Assembly (NCBI GenBank): GCA_011033025.1
Contig: WFMF01000075.1
Location: 1 to 64,000, forward strand
DNA: 64,000 nucleotides
Source of the DNA: Beroe forskalii
Lineage: Eukaryota; Ctenophora; Nuda; Beroida; Beroidae
Direction: 5' to 3'
Notes under the pieces: generated by a model
Databases searched by the model: none
Told to the model about the DNA's origin: nothing
Seen by the model: the letters and a program-made list of their open reading frames with translations, nothing else
Program-made: the position numbers and the translations under genes
Part shown: positions 21,297-31,603 of the stretch, piece after piece
How positions within the stretch are numbered: the stretch's first letter is position 1
Layout of the letters: each line of letters begins with the position of its first letter

Positions 21297-24241
21297 GTGA
21301 GTTCACTTTGAACTGTTCACAGTTAGGCGCTGGAAAATGCACTGTTCACAGTTAAGGCGCTGGAAAATGCACTGTTCACAGTTAGGCGCTGGAAAATGCA
21401 CTGTTCACAGTTAGGCGCTGGAAAATGCACTGTTCACAGTTAGGCGCTGGAAAATGCACTGTTCACAGTTAGGCGCTGGAAAATGCACTGTTCACAGTTA
21501 GGCGCTGGAAAATGCACTGTTCACAGTTAGGTGCTGGAAAATGCACTGTTCACAGTTAGGCGCTGGAAAATGCACTGTTCACAGTTAGGCGCTGGAAAAT
21601 GCACTGTTCACAGTTAGGCGCTGGAAAATGCACTGTTCACAGTTAGGCGCTGGAAAATGCACTGTTCACAGTTAGGCGCTGGAAAATGCACTGTTCACAG
21701 TTAGGCGCTGGAAAATGCACTGTTCACAGTTAGGCGCTGGAAAATGCACTGTTCACAGTTAGGCGCTGGAAAATGCACTGTTCACAGTTAGGTGCTGGAA
21801 AATGCACTGTTCACAGTTAGGCGCTGGAAAATGCACTGTTCACAGTTAGGCGCTGGAAAATGCACTGTTCACAGTTAGGCGCTGGAAAATGCACTGTTCA
21901 CAGTTAGGCGCTGGAAAATGCACTGTTCACAGTTAGGCGCTGGAAAATGCACTGTTCACAGTTAGGCGCTGGAAAATGCACTGTTCACAGTTAGGCGCTG
22001 GAAAATGTTGTCAGGCGTTGCCTGACCCCCTCGCGCGCGCGAAGCGCGCGTGCCACGACTCGCAGAGTCGTGACAAATAAATTTAAAATTTCAAATAATG
22101 GGTCTGACGACGTCAGACAAGGAAAATGCGCCGAATTTCGACCTCTGTAGAGACAGAGTATACTGTATAATACTCTATGATTTTTTAAATGGGAAGTGTA
22201 ATACAATTCCCATCATGATCATCACGTGTTTGACTACAGATATTCCGAAGGAGATGACCGTCATGATATTAATCAGGCTTCCTGTTACCCTACTGGGGAT
22301 GTAATAACCTGCATTTCAGCCGACCTTTACTGACTACACTGGCTTCCAAACTCCTGCTGTTAAGTACCAGTGCGGGGCTAACGCCGATACGGGTGTCTGT
22401 GTGGTGGCTAGTGATGACTCGGCTGCCACGGGCTGCAAGGAATGCACTGGCACAGGTCCTCACTTTTTAATTCTGTTCATTATATTTTCTGTTTCAATTA
22501 ATTCTATTTTTAAGGACCACGCAACAGGTGAACAAACCCTGATAGTGATAATAGTGACCAACTACTTCTAGTGTTATTTAATCGATAATATCTCAATGTC
22601 TCAAATTGGAATGTTCCGATGAAGCGTGCTTTACTTTTAGTCCTAGGGCAGTTTATACACTACATGATGTACAGTGCATAGTGTCGCTGGGTATACTAAA
22701 TCTAATGTATATTACATTTACAGCTGACTGCAACAAACCGGTCGAGACGACCACCTTCAAGTGCCAGGTCTACACCTACACCGACAAATGGGGGGCAACG
22801 GATACTCCTCAGGACTGCATCATCCTGAAAGCCGAAGAGGAGGCGAAGACTAACTGCAACAAGTGAGTCATGCGTTTGTTTCTTTGTTTGTTTCTTTGTT
22901 CGTTTCTTTGTTTGTTTCTTTGTTTGTTTCTTTGTTTGTTTCTTTGTTTGTTTCTTTGTTCGTTTCTTTGTTTGTTTGTTTCTTTGTTCGTTTGTTTGTT
23001 TGTTTATCCGTTTCTTTGTTCGTTTCTTTGTTTGTTTCTTTATTGTTTTTCGTTTGTTTGTTTTATATTTAGTAATAGTTTTTCGTTTGTGAACAGAAGT
23101 AATATCGAACACATTGGACTTGGAGCTGTGAGGTCCAGGAAAATTGATGCTGCTATAATGGCTGTTTACGTATAAATTTGGACAAGCCAATCGGATCCCC
23201 AATTGAATTCTAATTGGTTGTTTGGCACGTTCCCTGCAAAGTTTGACTCTCCTCGACTCTGAATCCTTAACTCTGCAGGCCCAAGACAGCCGAGACAGCT
23301 CAGGCAGATTACACAAACACTGGAGTAGCTGTGTGTGGGAAGTGTGCCGATGATACGAACTGTGCGAACTACAAGCCTAAGATGTTCGAATGCGCAGCCT
23401 GGTCGTACGACGAGACCACCAAAAAGTGGACAGCCGCGGCGGACAAAACATCTTGCGGACCTATTGAGAGTACTGAGGATGGAAAGTGCAACCAGTAAGT
23501 GATATCTCTAATACTACACGTGCAATATTAGTTCATTGGTTACAGCGCGTGCAATACACTCTTTAGTAACTGCACGTGCAATATTAGTTCATTGGTTACA
23601 GCACGTGCAATACAATCTTTAGTTACTGCACGTGCAATATTAGTTCATTGGTTACAGGGCGTGCAATACACTCTTTAGTAACTGCACGTGCAATATTAGT
23701 TCATTGGTTACAGCACGTGCAATACAATCTTTAGTTACTGCACGTGCAATATTAGTTCATTGGTTACAGCACGTGCAATACACTCTTTAGTTACTGCACG
23801 TGCAATATTAGTTCATTGGTTACAGCACGTGCAATACACTCTTTAGTTACTGCACGTGCAATATTAGTTCATTGGTTACAGCACGTGCAATACAATCTTT
23901 AGTTACTGCACGTGCAATATTAGTTCATTGGTTACAGCACGTGCGATACACTCTTTAGTTACTGCACGTGCAATATCAGTTCATTGTTTACTGCACGTTC
24001 CATACACTCATTGGTCACTACAAGTGCAATACGCTACCTCAGCCACTACTCGACCCTAATGTTACACTTCCCCCGCAGGCCTGAAGACGTGAACGGCGCT
24101 GCGACAGGCGGCTATGCCAGCACTAGTCCCTGCGGCGCCTGCGGCACAGACGCCAAGAACTGCAAGACCGTAAGCGGCGCTGCCATGGCAACCCTCAGCG
24201 TCCTGCTTCTCACCCTCACTGCTCTGCTCCACTTCTACTAG
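21162..24241 (+). CDS. Secreted cysteine-rich, probably GPI-anchored three-module protein, whole gene (5 exons)
   Basis: Five plus-strand exons join in phase: 21162-21296, 22320-22455, 22724-22862, 23279-23494, 24079-24241, giving 262 aa. It starts MKCFLLFLALAVGSQAF, a signal peptide, and ends in a hydrophobic tail (MATLSVLLLTLTALLHFY) after small residues, as in GPI-anchored proteins. Between them lie three related cysteine modules, each ending in a C-x2-C-x(5-6)-C pattern: GCKECTGTADCN, VCGKCADDTNC and PCGACGTDAKNC. The last two also share an F-x-C start and a CN(K/Q)P element. The spacing recalls small extracellular disulfide domains of the Ly6/uPAR type, but I do not recognise the family. 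All donors are GTGAGT, GTAAGT or GTCCTC, and all acceptors end CAG. Likely a cell-surface protein of unknown ligand. Confidence 0.85.
21306..22012. repeat. Minisatellite, 29 bp, in intron 1 of the Cys-rich gene
   Basis: About 24 nearly identical units of AGGCGCTGGAAAATGCAC plus TGTTCACAGTT, starting about 10 bp after the exon 1 donor. Homogeneity suggests recent expansion. Confidence 0.97.
22320..22455 (+). CDS. Cys-rich GPI-type protein, exon 2
   Basis: Reads PTFTDYTGFQTPAVKYQCG, then GVCVVASDDS and GCKECTGT. Acceptor ATTTCAG, donor ACAG|GTCCTC (weak), phase 1. Confidence 0.82.
22724..22862 (+). CDS. Cys-rich GPI-type protein, exon 3
   Basis: Reads DCNKPVETTTFKCQVYTYTD, then PQDCIILKAEEE and NCNK. 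Acceptor TTACAG, donor AACAA|GTGAGT, phase 2. A (TTTGTTTC)n tract starts about 10 bp after the exon. Confidence 0.85.
22871..23065. repeat. (TTTGTTTC)n simple repeat in intron 3
   Basis: Imperfect TTTGTTTC/TTCGTTTC units starting about 10 bp after the exon 3 donor. Confidence 0.95.
23279..23494 (+). CDS. Cys-rich GPI-type protein, exon 4
   Basis: Reads PKTAETAQADYTNTGVAVCG, KCADDTNC, then FECAAWSYDETTKKW and SCGPIESTEDGKCNQ, spanning the junction of modules 2 and 3. Acceptor CTGCAG, donor ACCA|GTAAGT, phase 2. Confidence 0.86.
23515..23990. repeat. Minisatellite, about 56 bp, in intron 4, two CACGTG per unit
   Basis: About eight units containing CTGCACGTGCAATATTAG, TTCATTGGTTAC and AGCACGTGCAATAC. 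Each has two E-box cores and an inverted CCAAT box (ATTGG). Starts about 20 bp after the exon 4 donor. Confidence 0.95.
24079..24241 (+). CDS. Cys-rich GPI-type protein, exon 5 (C-terminus)
   Basis: Reads PEDVNGAATGGYASTSPCG, ACGTDAKNC, then the hydrophobic GPI-type tail to TAG. Acceptor CCGCAG. The stop codon overlaps the first unit of a 14-bp tandem repeat. Confidence 0.86.
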
Positions 24242-24372
24242 TTCTAGTTCTGGGACTCTAGTTCTGGGACTCTAGTTCTGGGACTCTAGTTCTGGGACTC
24301 TAGTTCTGGGACTCTAGTTCTGGGACTCTAGTTCTGGGACTCTTGTTCTGGGACTCTAGTTCTGGGACTCTA
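24236..24372. repeat. 14-bp tandem repeat at the stop codon of the Cys-rich gene
   Basis: About nine units of ACTCTAGTTCTGGG. The stop TAG lies in the first, degenerate unit, so most of the array is 3'UTR. Confidence 0.93.
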
Positions 24373-25282
24373 GAAGTAGAAGGGGTCGCTCTGCCCCACT
24401 TTTAAGAAGAGTTGCAGCCTTGAGAATTTTCTTTGTAAGACACTGAGAAATGATGGAGGCCGTTTCTTGGCACATTTCTGTATTTGAAACAGTTAATGAT
24501 CCGACAGAAAGTTGACAAACTCAAACCAAATTTTGACTGCCGGGTTTGTATTTTTGATCGTCTGTATCTTAAATCTTTTTCATTTTATATGATTTCGATT
24601 TTATTATCATTATCTTATTTTTAGCATCAACATTGGTGTAAGATTAGATCTTTTCATTTTCAGTTTTATAATTGTAAATTTGATTTTTTTTGAAACATCA
24701 GTATTATTACATAAATTCTAATAAAAAGTAGTTTATCTCTCAAATTGTAAAATTCGATTTCTGGAATTGTTCTGAAAGATTGTATTCCTTGATTTTAATT
24801 TCAACTTTTAGGCTGAAAAACCAAAAAGTAAAGTGACAGTTAATAAAATTTCTGGAACTCATCTGCTTGTGATCACTTCGGTTGTGGATTTGGATAACGA
24901 AAAGTGGGCTTTTCCACTTGTTTTCTATCATCTATTAAAAACTCAGGCTGACTAGATTTCGCTAAAATTTTTCAAATTCAATGTCATCACGAAATACGTT
25001 TCCTTACAAAAAAATTCCCGCATTTGATTGAAATAATAGGGGAAGTTCCCAAGTATTGACATCATTGAGATTCAAAATTGACGCATGAATATCAGAAATG
25101 CATGAATATATGTTACAACAGCGGAATTAGCACTTCAAAGCTCTAAATAATGTGTAAAAACTTTGGCAAAATTTTCTACAAAATATAAAACACAACCAAA
25201 GCATTTGTTTGGCTCCATAAAATAATAATCAATGCTAAGATTTCAGAAAATGTTAGGACATTCGCCATCGGGTGGCCGATAA
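24373..25282. other. 3' flank, AT-rich
   Basis: Contains the candidate poly(A) signal; no other gene or repeat recognised. Confidence 0.55.
24720..24725 (+). terminator. Candidate poly(A) signal AATAAA
   Basis: AATAAA about 480 bp after the stop codon of the Cys-rich gene, in AT-rich DNA. Its position suits a 3'UTR that includes the 14-bp repeat. Confidence 0.45.
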
Positions 25283-25419
25283 CAGGGGCAGTTCGAACTG
25301 CAGTTTTGTGTGCGCCGTGTAAGTTTGTACGGCGTATACTTATAGATACATATCTAAAATGTCAGTACGCCGCGTAAACTTACGCCGCGCACACGAAACA
25401 GCAGTTCGAACTGCCGCCG
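25283..25419. mobile_element. MITE with CAGGGGCAGTTCGAACTGC ends (copy 1)
   Basis: Terminal CAGGGGCAGTTCGAACTGC and its inverted CAGTTCGAACTGCCGCCG, with long internal complementarity (GTGTGCGCCGTGTAAGTTT versus AAACTTACGCCGCGCACAC). TAA and TTA flank it. The ends and TTA-type target suggest PIF/Harbinger- or mariner-like mobilisation. Confidence 0.7.
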
Positions 25420-25709
25420 TTAGCGTGCCAAGGACTCTTCAAATACTACTTATAGTGGTCTCTGCTGAGGGTTCCCAGGGGCAATCCCCCGATCAATGCT
25501 GGACCAGTCAGCAAACAAATTCAACAGTGAAGCCACCAATAGGACATGAACTAATCATACAAGGTAGATCCCACGGGCTAAAAGAAGATTGAGAAACTGA
25601 CATCGCCATCGCGCCAGTTTGTGATTATAGTTTATACTGTTCCACTCTAGAAATCTACAGACGCCACTCAAGAAATCTTGTCGACACCCAGGGATTTATG
25701 GCTACGTTA

Positions 25710-25844
25710 CAGGGGCAGTTGGAACTGCAGTTTGCGCGGCTTTTGTGTGCGCGGCTTGAGTTTGTACGGCGTATGGACATTAAGTAACAAGTCTGTGCGC
25801 CGCGCAAACTTAAGCCACGCAAACTTCACTTTGAACTGTCACCG
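25710..25844. mobile_element. MITE, related copy 2
   Basis: CAGGGGCAGTTGGAACTGC at one end and GAACTGTCACCG at the other, with TTA on both sides. Internal GCGCGGC/GCCGCGC arms match copy 1. Confidence 0.7.
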
Positions 25845-26345
25845 TTACGCAACAAGCTTCATTATCATTTTAGATCAACTAAGATAATTAGCTTCGTTAG
25901 GTCAAATCACTAATCAAATGCAATACAATTCTAGTATGTAGTAAAATGGTAAAAGTTTAAGAAATTATGTAATAAGTGGATTTTACACTTACAGGCTCAA
26001 CAATCCAACCCTTTTTAAATGGGTGTAGGAAAACATTATAAAGGAGTAAAGGGGATCGGTGAATACTCGCCCACGGAAATAATTGTGGATTTAAAGCATC
26101 GAAAACAGAATTAGAAAATGAAAATACTTGATAAGAGATGGTGTCACAAACCCATCTAACTTCACAGAGTTTTGCTACTTCATCAAATTGGATCACGCTT
26201 CATAACTAAAAATAAGGCTTTACCGAAAACATTATATTTATACGCCGTGATGAATTGGACAGTGGGCACAGAATTCTTTTTAACTCTAAAACTTTGGAAG
26301 AGGCTCTCAATATGACATTTTAAGATGGCAACAGATGTATTTACA
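25845..26345. other. AT-rich intergenic DNA
   Basis: No gene recognised. A minus-strand open stretch at 25957-26196 lacks any domain signature. Confidence 0.5.
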
Positions 26346-29300
26346 CAACCTCTCTAATCACGTGACACAGCCTCTCTAATCACGTGACACAGCCTCTCTA
26401 ATCACGTGACACAGCCTCTCTAATCACGTGACACAGCCTCTCTAATCACGTGATACAGCCTCTCTAATCACGTGACACAGCCTCTCTAATCACGTGACAC
26501 AGCCTCTCTAATCACGTGACACAGCCTCTCTAATCACGTGATACAGCCTCTCTAATCACGTGATACAGCTTCTCTAATCACGTGACACAGCCTCTCTAAT
26601 CACGTGACACACAGCCTGTCTAATCACGTGACACAGCCTCTCTAATCACGTGACACAGCCTCTCTAATCACGTGACACACAGCCTCTCTAATCACGTGAC
26701 ACAGCCTCTCTAATCACGTGACACAGCCTCTCTAATCACGTGACACAGCCTCTCTAATCACGTGACACACAGCCTCTCTAATCACGTGACACAGCCTCTC
26801 TAATCACGTGACACACAGCCTCTCTAATCACGTGATACAGCCTCTCTAATCACGTGATACAGCTTCTCTAATCACGTGACACAGCCTCTCTAATCACGTG
26901 ACACAGCCTCTCTAATCACGTGACACAGCCTCTCTAATCACGTGACACAGCCTCTCTAATCACGTGATACAGCCTCTCTAATCACGTGACACACAGCCTC
27001 TCTAATCACGTGATACAGCTTCTCTAATCACGTGACACACCGCTTCTCTAATCACGTGACACACAGCCTCTCTAATCACGTGATACAGCCTCTCTAATCA
27101 CGTGACACACAGCCTCTCTTATAACGTGATATAGCCTCTCTAATCACGTGATACAGCCTCTCTAATCACGTGATACACAGCCTCTCTAATCACGTGATAC
27201 AGCCTCTCTAATCACGTGACACAGCCTCTCTAATCACGTGATACAGCCTCTCTAATCACGTGACACAGCCTCTCTAATCACGTGACACAGCCTCTCTAAT
27301 CACGTGACACAGCCTCTCTAATCACGTGACACACAGCCTCTCTAATCACGTGACACAGCCTCTCTAATCACGTGACACACAGCCTCTCTAATCACGTGAT
27401 ACAGCCTCTCTAATCACGTGACACACAGCCTCTCTAATCACGTGACACAGCCTCTCTAATCACGTGATACAGCCTCTCTAATCACGTGACACAGCCTCTC
27501 TAATCACGTGACACAGCCTCTCTAATCACGTGATACAGCCTCTCTAATCACGTGACACAGCCTCTCTAATCACGTGACACAGCCTCTCTAATCACGTGAC
27601 ACAGCCTCTCTAATCACGTGACACAGCCTCTCTAATCACGTGACACAGCCTCTCTAATCACGTGATACAGCCTCTCTAATCACGTGACACACAGCCTCTC
27701 TAATCACGTGACACAGCCTCTCTAATCACGTGATACAGCCTCTCTAATCACGCACGTGACACACACAGCCTCTCTAATCACGTGACACAGCCTCTCTAAT
27801 CGTGACACAGCCTCTCTAATCACGTGTGACACACAGCCTCTCTAATCACGTGACACAGCCTCTAATCACGTGACACAGCCTCTAATCACGTGACACAGCC
27901 TCTCTAATCACGTGACACAGCCTCTCTAATCACGACACAGCCTCTCTAATCACGTGACACAGCCTCTCTAATCACGTGACACAGCCTCTCTAATCACGCT
28001 CTAATCACGTGACACAGCCTCTCTAATCACGTGATACAGCCTCTCTAATCACGTGACACAGCCTCGATCTCTAATCGTGACACAGCCTCTCTAATCACGT
28101 GATACACAGCCTCTCTAATCACGTGACACAGCCTTTCTAATCACGTGATACAGCCTCTCTAATCACGTGATACACAGCCTCTCTAATCACGTGATACAGC
28201 CTCTCTAATCACGTGACACAGCCTCTCTAATCACGTGACACAGCCTCTCTAATCACGTGACACAGCCTCTCTAATCACGTGACACAGCCTCTCTAATCAC
28301 GTGACACAGCCTCTCTAATCACGTGATACAGCCTCTCTAATCACGTGATACAGCCTCTCTAATCACGTGACACACAGCCTCTCTAATCACGTGACACACA
28401 GCCTCTCTAATCACGTGACACAGCCTCTCTAATCACGTGACACAGCCTCTCTAATCACGTGACACAGCCTCTCTAATCACGTGACACAGCCTCTCTAATC
28501 ACGTGACCTCTCTAATCACAGCCTCTCTAATCACGTGACACAGCCTCTCTAATCACGTGACACACACAGCCTCTCTAATCACGTGACACAGCCTCTCTAA
28601 TCACGTGACACAGCCTCTCTAATCACGTGACACAGCCTCTCTAATCACGTGACACAGCCTCTCTAATCACGTGACACAGCCTCTCTAATCATGACACAGC
28701 CTCTCTAATCACGTGACACACAGCCTCTCTAATCACGTGACACAGCCTCTCTAATCACGTGACACACAGCCTCTCTCAATAATGACACACACACAGACAC
28801 TCTCTAATCACGTGATACAGCCTCTCTAATCACGTGACACATGCCTCTCTAATCACGTGACACAGCCTCTCTAATCACGTGACACAGCCTCTCTAATCAC
28901 GTGATACAGCCTCTAATCACGTGATACAGCCTCTAATCACGTGACACACAGCCTCTCTAATCACGTGACACAGCACGTGACACCTCTCTAATCACGTGAC
29001 ACAGCCTCTCTAATCACGTGACACAGCCTCTCTAATCACGTGACACAGCCTCTAATCACGTGACACAGCCTCTCTAATCACATGACACAGACTCTCTAAT
29101 CACGTGACACAGCCTCTCTAATCTCGTGACACAGCCTCTCTAATCACGTGACACAGCCTCTCTAATCACGTGACACGGCCTCTCTAATCACGTGACACAG
29201 CCTCTCTAATCACGTGACACACAGCCTCTCTAATCACGTGCCTCTCTAATCACGTGACACAGCCTCTCTAATCACGTGACACAGCCTCTCTAATCACGTG

Positions 29301-30160
29301 ACACAACCTCTAATCACGTGACACACAGCCTCTCTAATCACGTGACACAGCCTCTCTAATCACGTGACACAGCCTCCTCTCTAATCACGTGACACAGCCT
29401 CTAATCACGTGATACAGCCTCTCTAATCACGTGACACAGCTGCACAGCCTCTCTAATCACGTGATACAGCCTCTCTAATCACGTGACACAGCCTCTCTAA
29501 TCGTGACACAGCCTCTCTAATCACGTGACACAGCCTCTAATAATCACGTGACACAGCCTCTCTAATCACGTGAATCACGTGACACAGCCTCTCTAATCAC
29601 GTGACACAGCCTCTCTAATCACGTGACACAGCCTCTCTAATCACGTGACACACAGCTACAGCCTCTCTAATCACGTGACACAGCCTCTCTCTAATCACGT
29701 GACACAGCCTCTCTAATCACGTGATACAGCCTCTCTAATCACGTGACACACCTCTCTCTAATCACGTGACACAGCCTCTCTAATCACGTGACATAATACA
29801 GCCTCTCTAATCACGTGACACAGCACAGCCTCTCTAATCACGTGACACAGCCTCTCTAATCACGTGACACACAGCCTCTAATCACGTGACATGTCTCTAA
29901 TCACGTAGCCTCTAATCACGTGACACACAGCCTCTAATCACGTGACACAGCCTCTCTAATCACGTGACACAGATCCCAGCCTCTTCTCTAATCACGTGAC
30001 ACAGCCTCTCTAATCACGTGACACAGCCTCTCTAATCACGTGACACACAGCCTTCTAATCACGTGACACACTCAACTCAGCCATCGTAATCTTTAAAAAT
30101 AACATTCAAGGAATCACGTTTGCTGCGGACACAGCCTCTCTAATTGCTCCTCTAATCACG
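26346..30160. repeat. Giant 22-bp minisatellite, one TCACGTGA E-box per unit
   Basis: Unit CTCTCTAATCACGTGACACA plus GC, with TAC and +2 (CA) variants and rare broken copies, more disordered after 27.7 kb. Length divided by period gives about 165-170 units. The palindromic core is the preferred site of MiT/TFE, USF and other bHLH-zip proteins. Confidence 0.98.
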
Positions 30161-30780
30161 TGAACACAGCATAAGGAAAAACGTTCTCTAATCAATGACA
30201 CAGTCTTGTAATCACTGAATACAGCCTTCATCAAAACTATCAAAGAATCAAACTCTATAAGTTGATGATCAAAACCTCTCTAATAGAACGTGACACAGAA
30301 TCGTCTCTAACGGAATAAATTCACAGAAGCTCAACAGAGGCACAAGGCTAACAATAATAAAAAAACAAAAACAGGAAAGTAATAGCACGTACAGGAAACT
30401 TCATGTAATCATGTCCCGTTGGAACAGGTTGGAAAGCAATTGCAAATAATCAAGCCTCTCGATAGGAGGATTCCTGGAGGAGACTATCTTACAATAGATG
30501 CAATCATTTCCATAAATAAACTAAAATTACATCAAAGCATCAATCAGAAACCACACTCTAAGTACACACTACACAGCAACACACTGCATTCCATTTCTTT
30601 TCCCTTGATGAAATATCAGATGAAGATAATGTTATCCAAACAAATTAACAACAGTTTCCAAGATCTTCTAAAGGGAGAATCACGAATGAATATGAGCCTT
30701 TACTCAATTCACAAAAGTTTTTAATATGTGTAATCCGCTATTTTTTTGGGGACACTCAAAAATCATCATGTCACCCCCCC
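30161..30780. other. AT-rich interruption of the E-box array
   Basis: Starts with decayed units, then unique sequence. The plus-strand open frame at 30419-30724 has no recognisable domain. Confidence 0.6.
30720..30725 (-). terminator. Possible poly(A) signal of cbl (ATTAAA)
   Basis: This is the first hexamer of this type I see downstream of the cbl stop on the minus strand, in an AT-rich interruption of the E-box array. If used, the 3'UTR would contain about 17 units of the 22-bp repeat. Confidence 0.25.
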
Positions 30781-31156
30781 CTCTCTAATCACGTGATACA
30801 GCCTCTCTAATCACGTGACACAGCCTCTCTAATCACGTGACACAGCCTCTCTTATCACGTGACACACAGCCTCTCTAATCACGTGACACAGCCTCTCTAA
30901 TCACGTGATACAGCCTCTCTAATCACGTGACACACAGTCTCTCTAATCACGTGACACAGCCTCTCTAATCACGTGACACAGCCTCTCTAATCACGTGACA
31001 CACAGTCTCTCTAATCACGTGACACAGCCTCTCTAATCACGTGACACAGCCTCTCTAATCACGTGATACAGCCTCTCTAATCACGTGACACAGCCTCTCT
31101 AATCACGTGATACAGCCTCTCTAATCACGTGACACAGCCTCTCTAATCACGTGACA
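30781..31156. repeat. 22-bp E-box array, second block
   Basis: About 17 further units, ending 13 bp from the cbl stop codon, so probably part of the cbl 3'UTR. Confidence 0.97.
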
Positions 31157-31169
31157 GAACCACGTGACT

Positions 31170-31603
31170 TCAGTTCCTAGACACGAAACTCTGGAGTATG
31201 CGTCGAGTCATGTCCTCGTTGTCCCCCACGATCTCCATGGCTCGCACAATGTCCTCCTCCGCGAAGCCCTCGAGTCGCAGTTTCGCTGCGGTAGAGCCGC
31301 CCTCGCTGGGCTCGTTCTCGTACGTGGGATCCGCAGCCGACTGATTCTCGTAGATGTCCTCCTCGGAGCGGTCCGCCGCGTCGAAGAGGCTCTGGTCCGG
31401 GTCGTAGAGCGAGGCGGGCCGCAGCGCGATGTCCACCAGCCCGCCCGAGCGGGAGGAGGCGGGGGAGGCAGCCGCCTCGTGGTTACCCGGGTTACCTTGG
31501 TTACCCGGGTTACCCTCCCCGCCAAGCCGCAGAGAGTCGGGCGGCGGGTTCTCCAGCGGCGAAACGTTGCAGTAGCCAGCGCAGGGCGGCCCGTCGAACT
31601 GAC
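31170..31603 (-). CDS. cbl: cbl exon 16 (C-terminal tyrosine motifs and UBA domain)
   Basis: Reads [36 protein letters not shown], then a UBA domain [19 protein letters not shown] through ILQSFVSRN and TAG. Cbl and Cbl-b end in the same kind of UBA. The YEN motifs fit adaptor docking sites. A Gly/Asn/Pro repeat ([11 protein letters not shown]) is encoded by a GGTAACC-type repeat at 31478-31516. Confidence 0.94.

Noticed and set aside
26346-31156. CRISPR-like array
   Set aside because: The DNA is eukaryotic. The 22-bp units are contiguous tandem repeats with no unique spacers and no cas genes.
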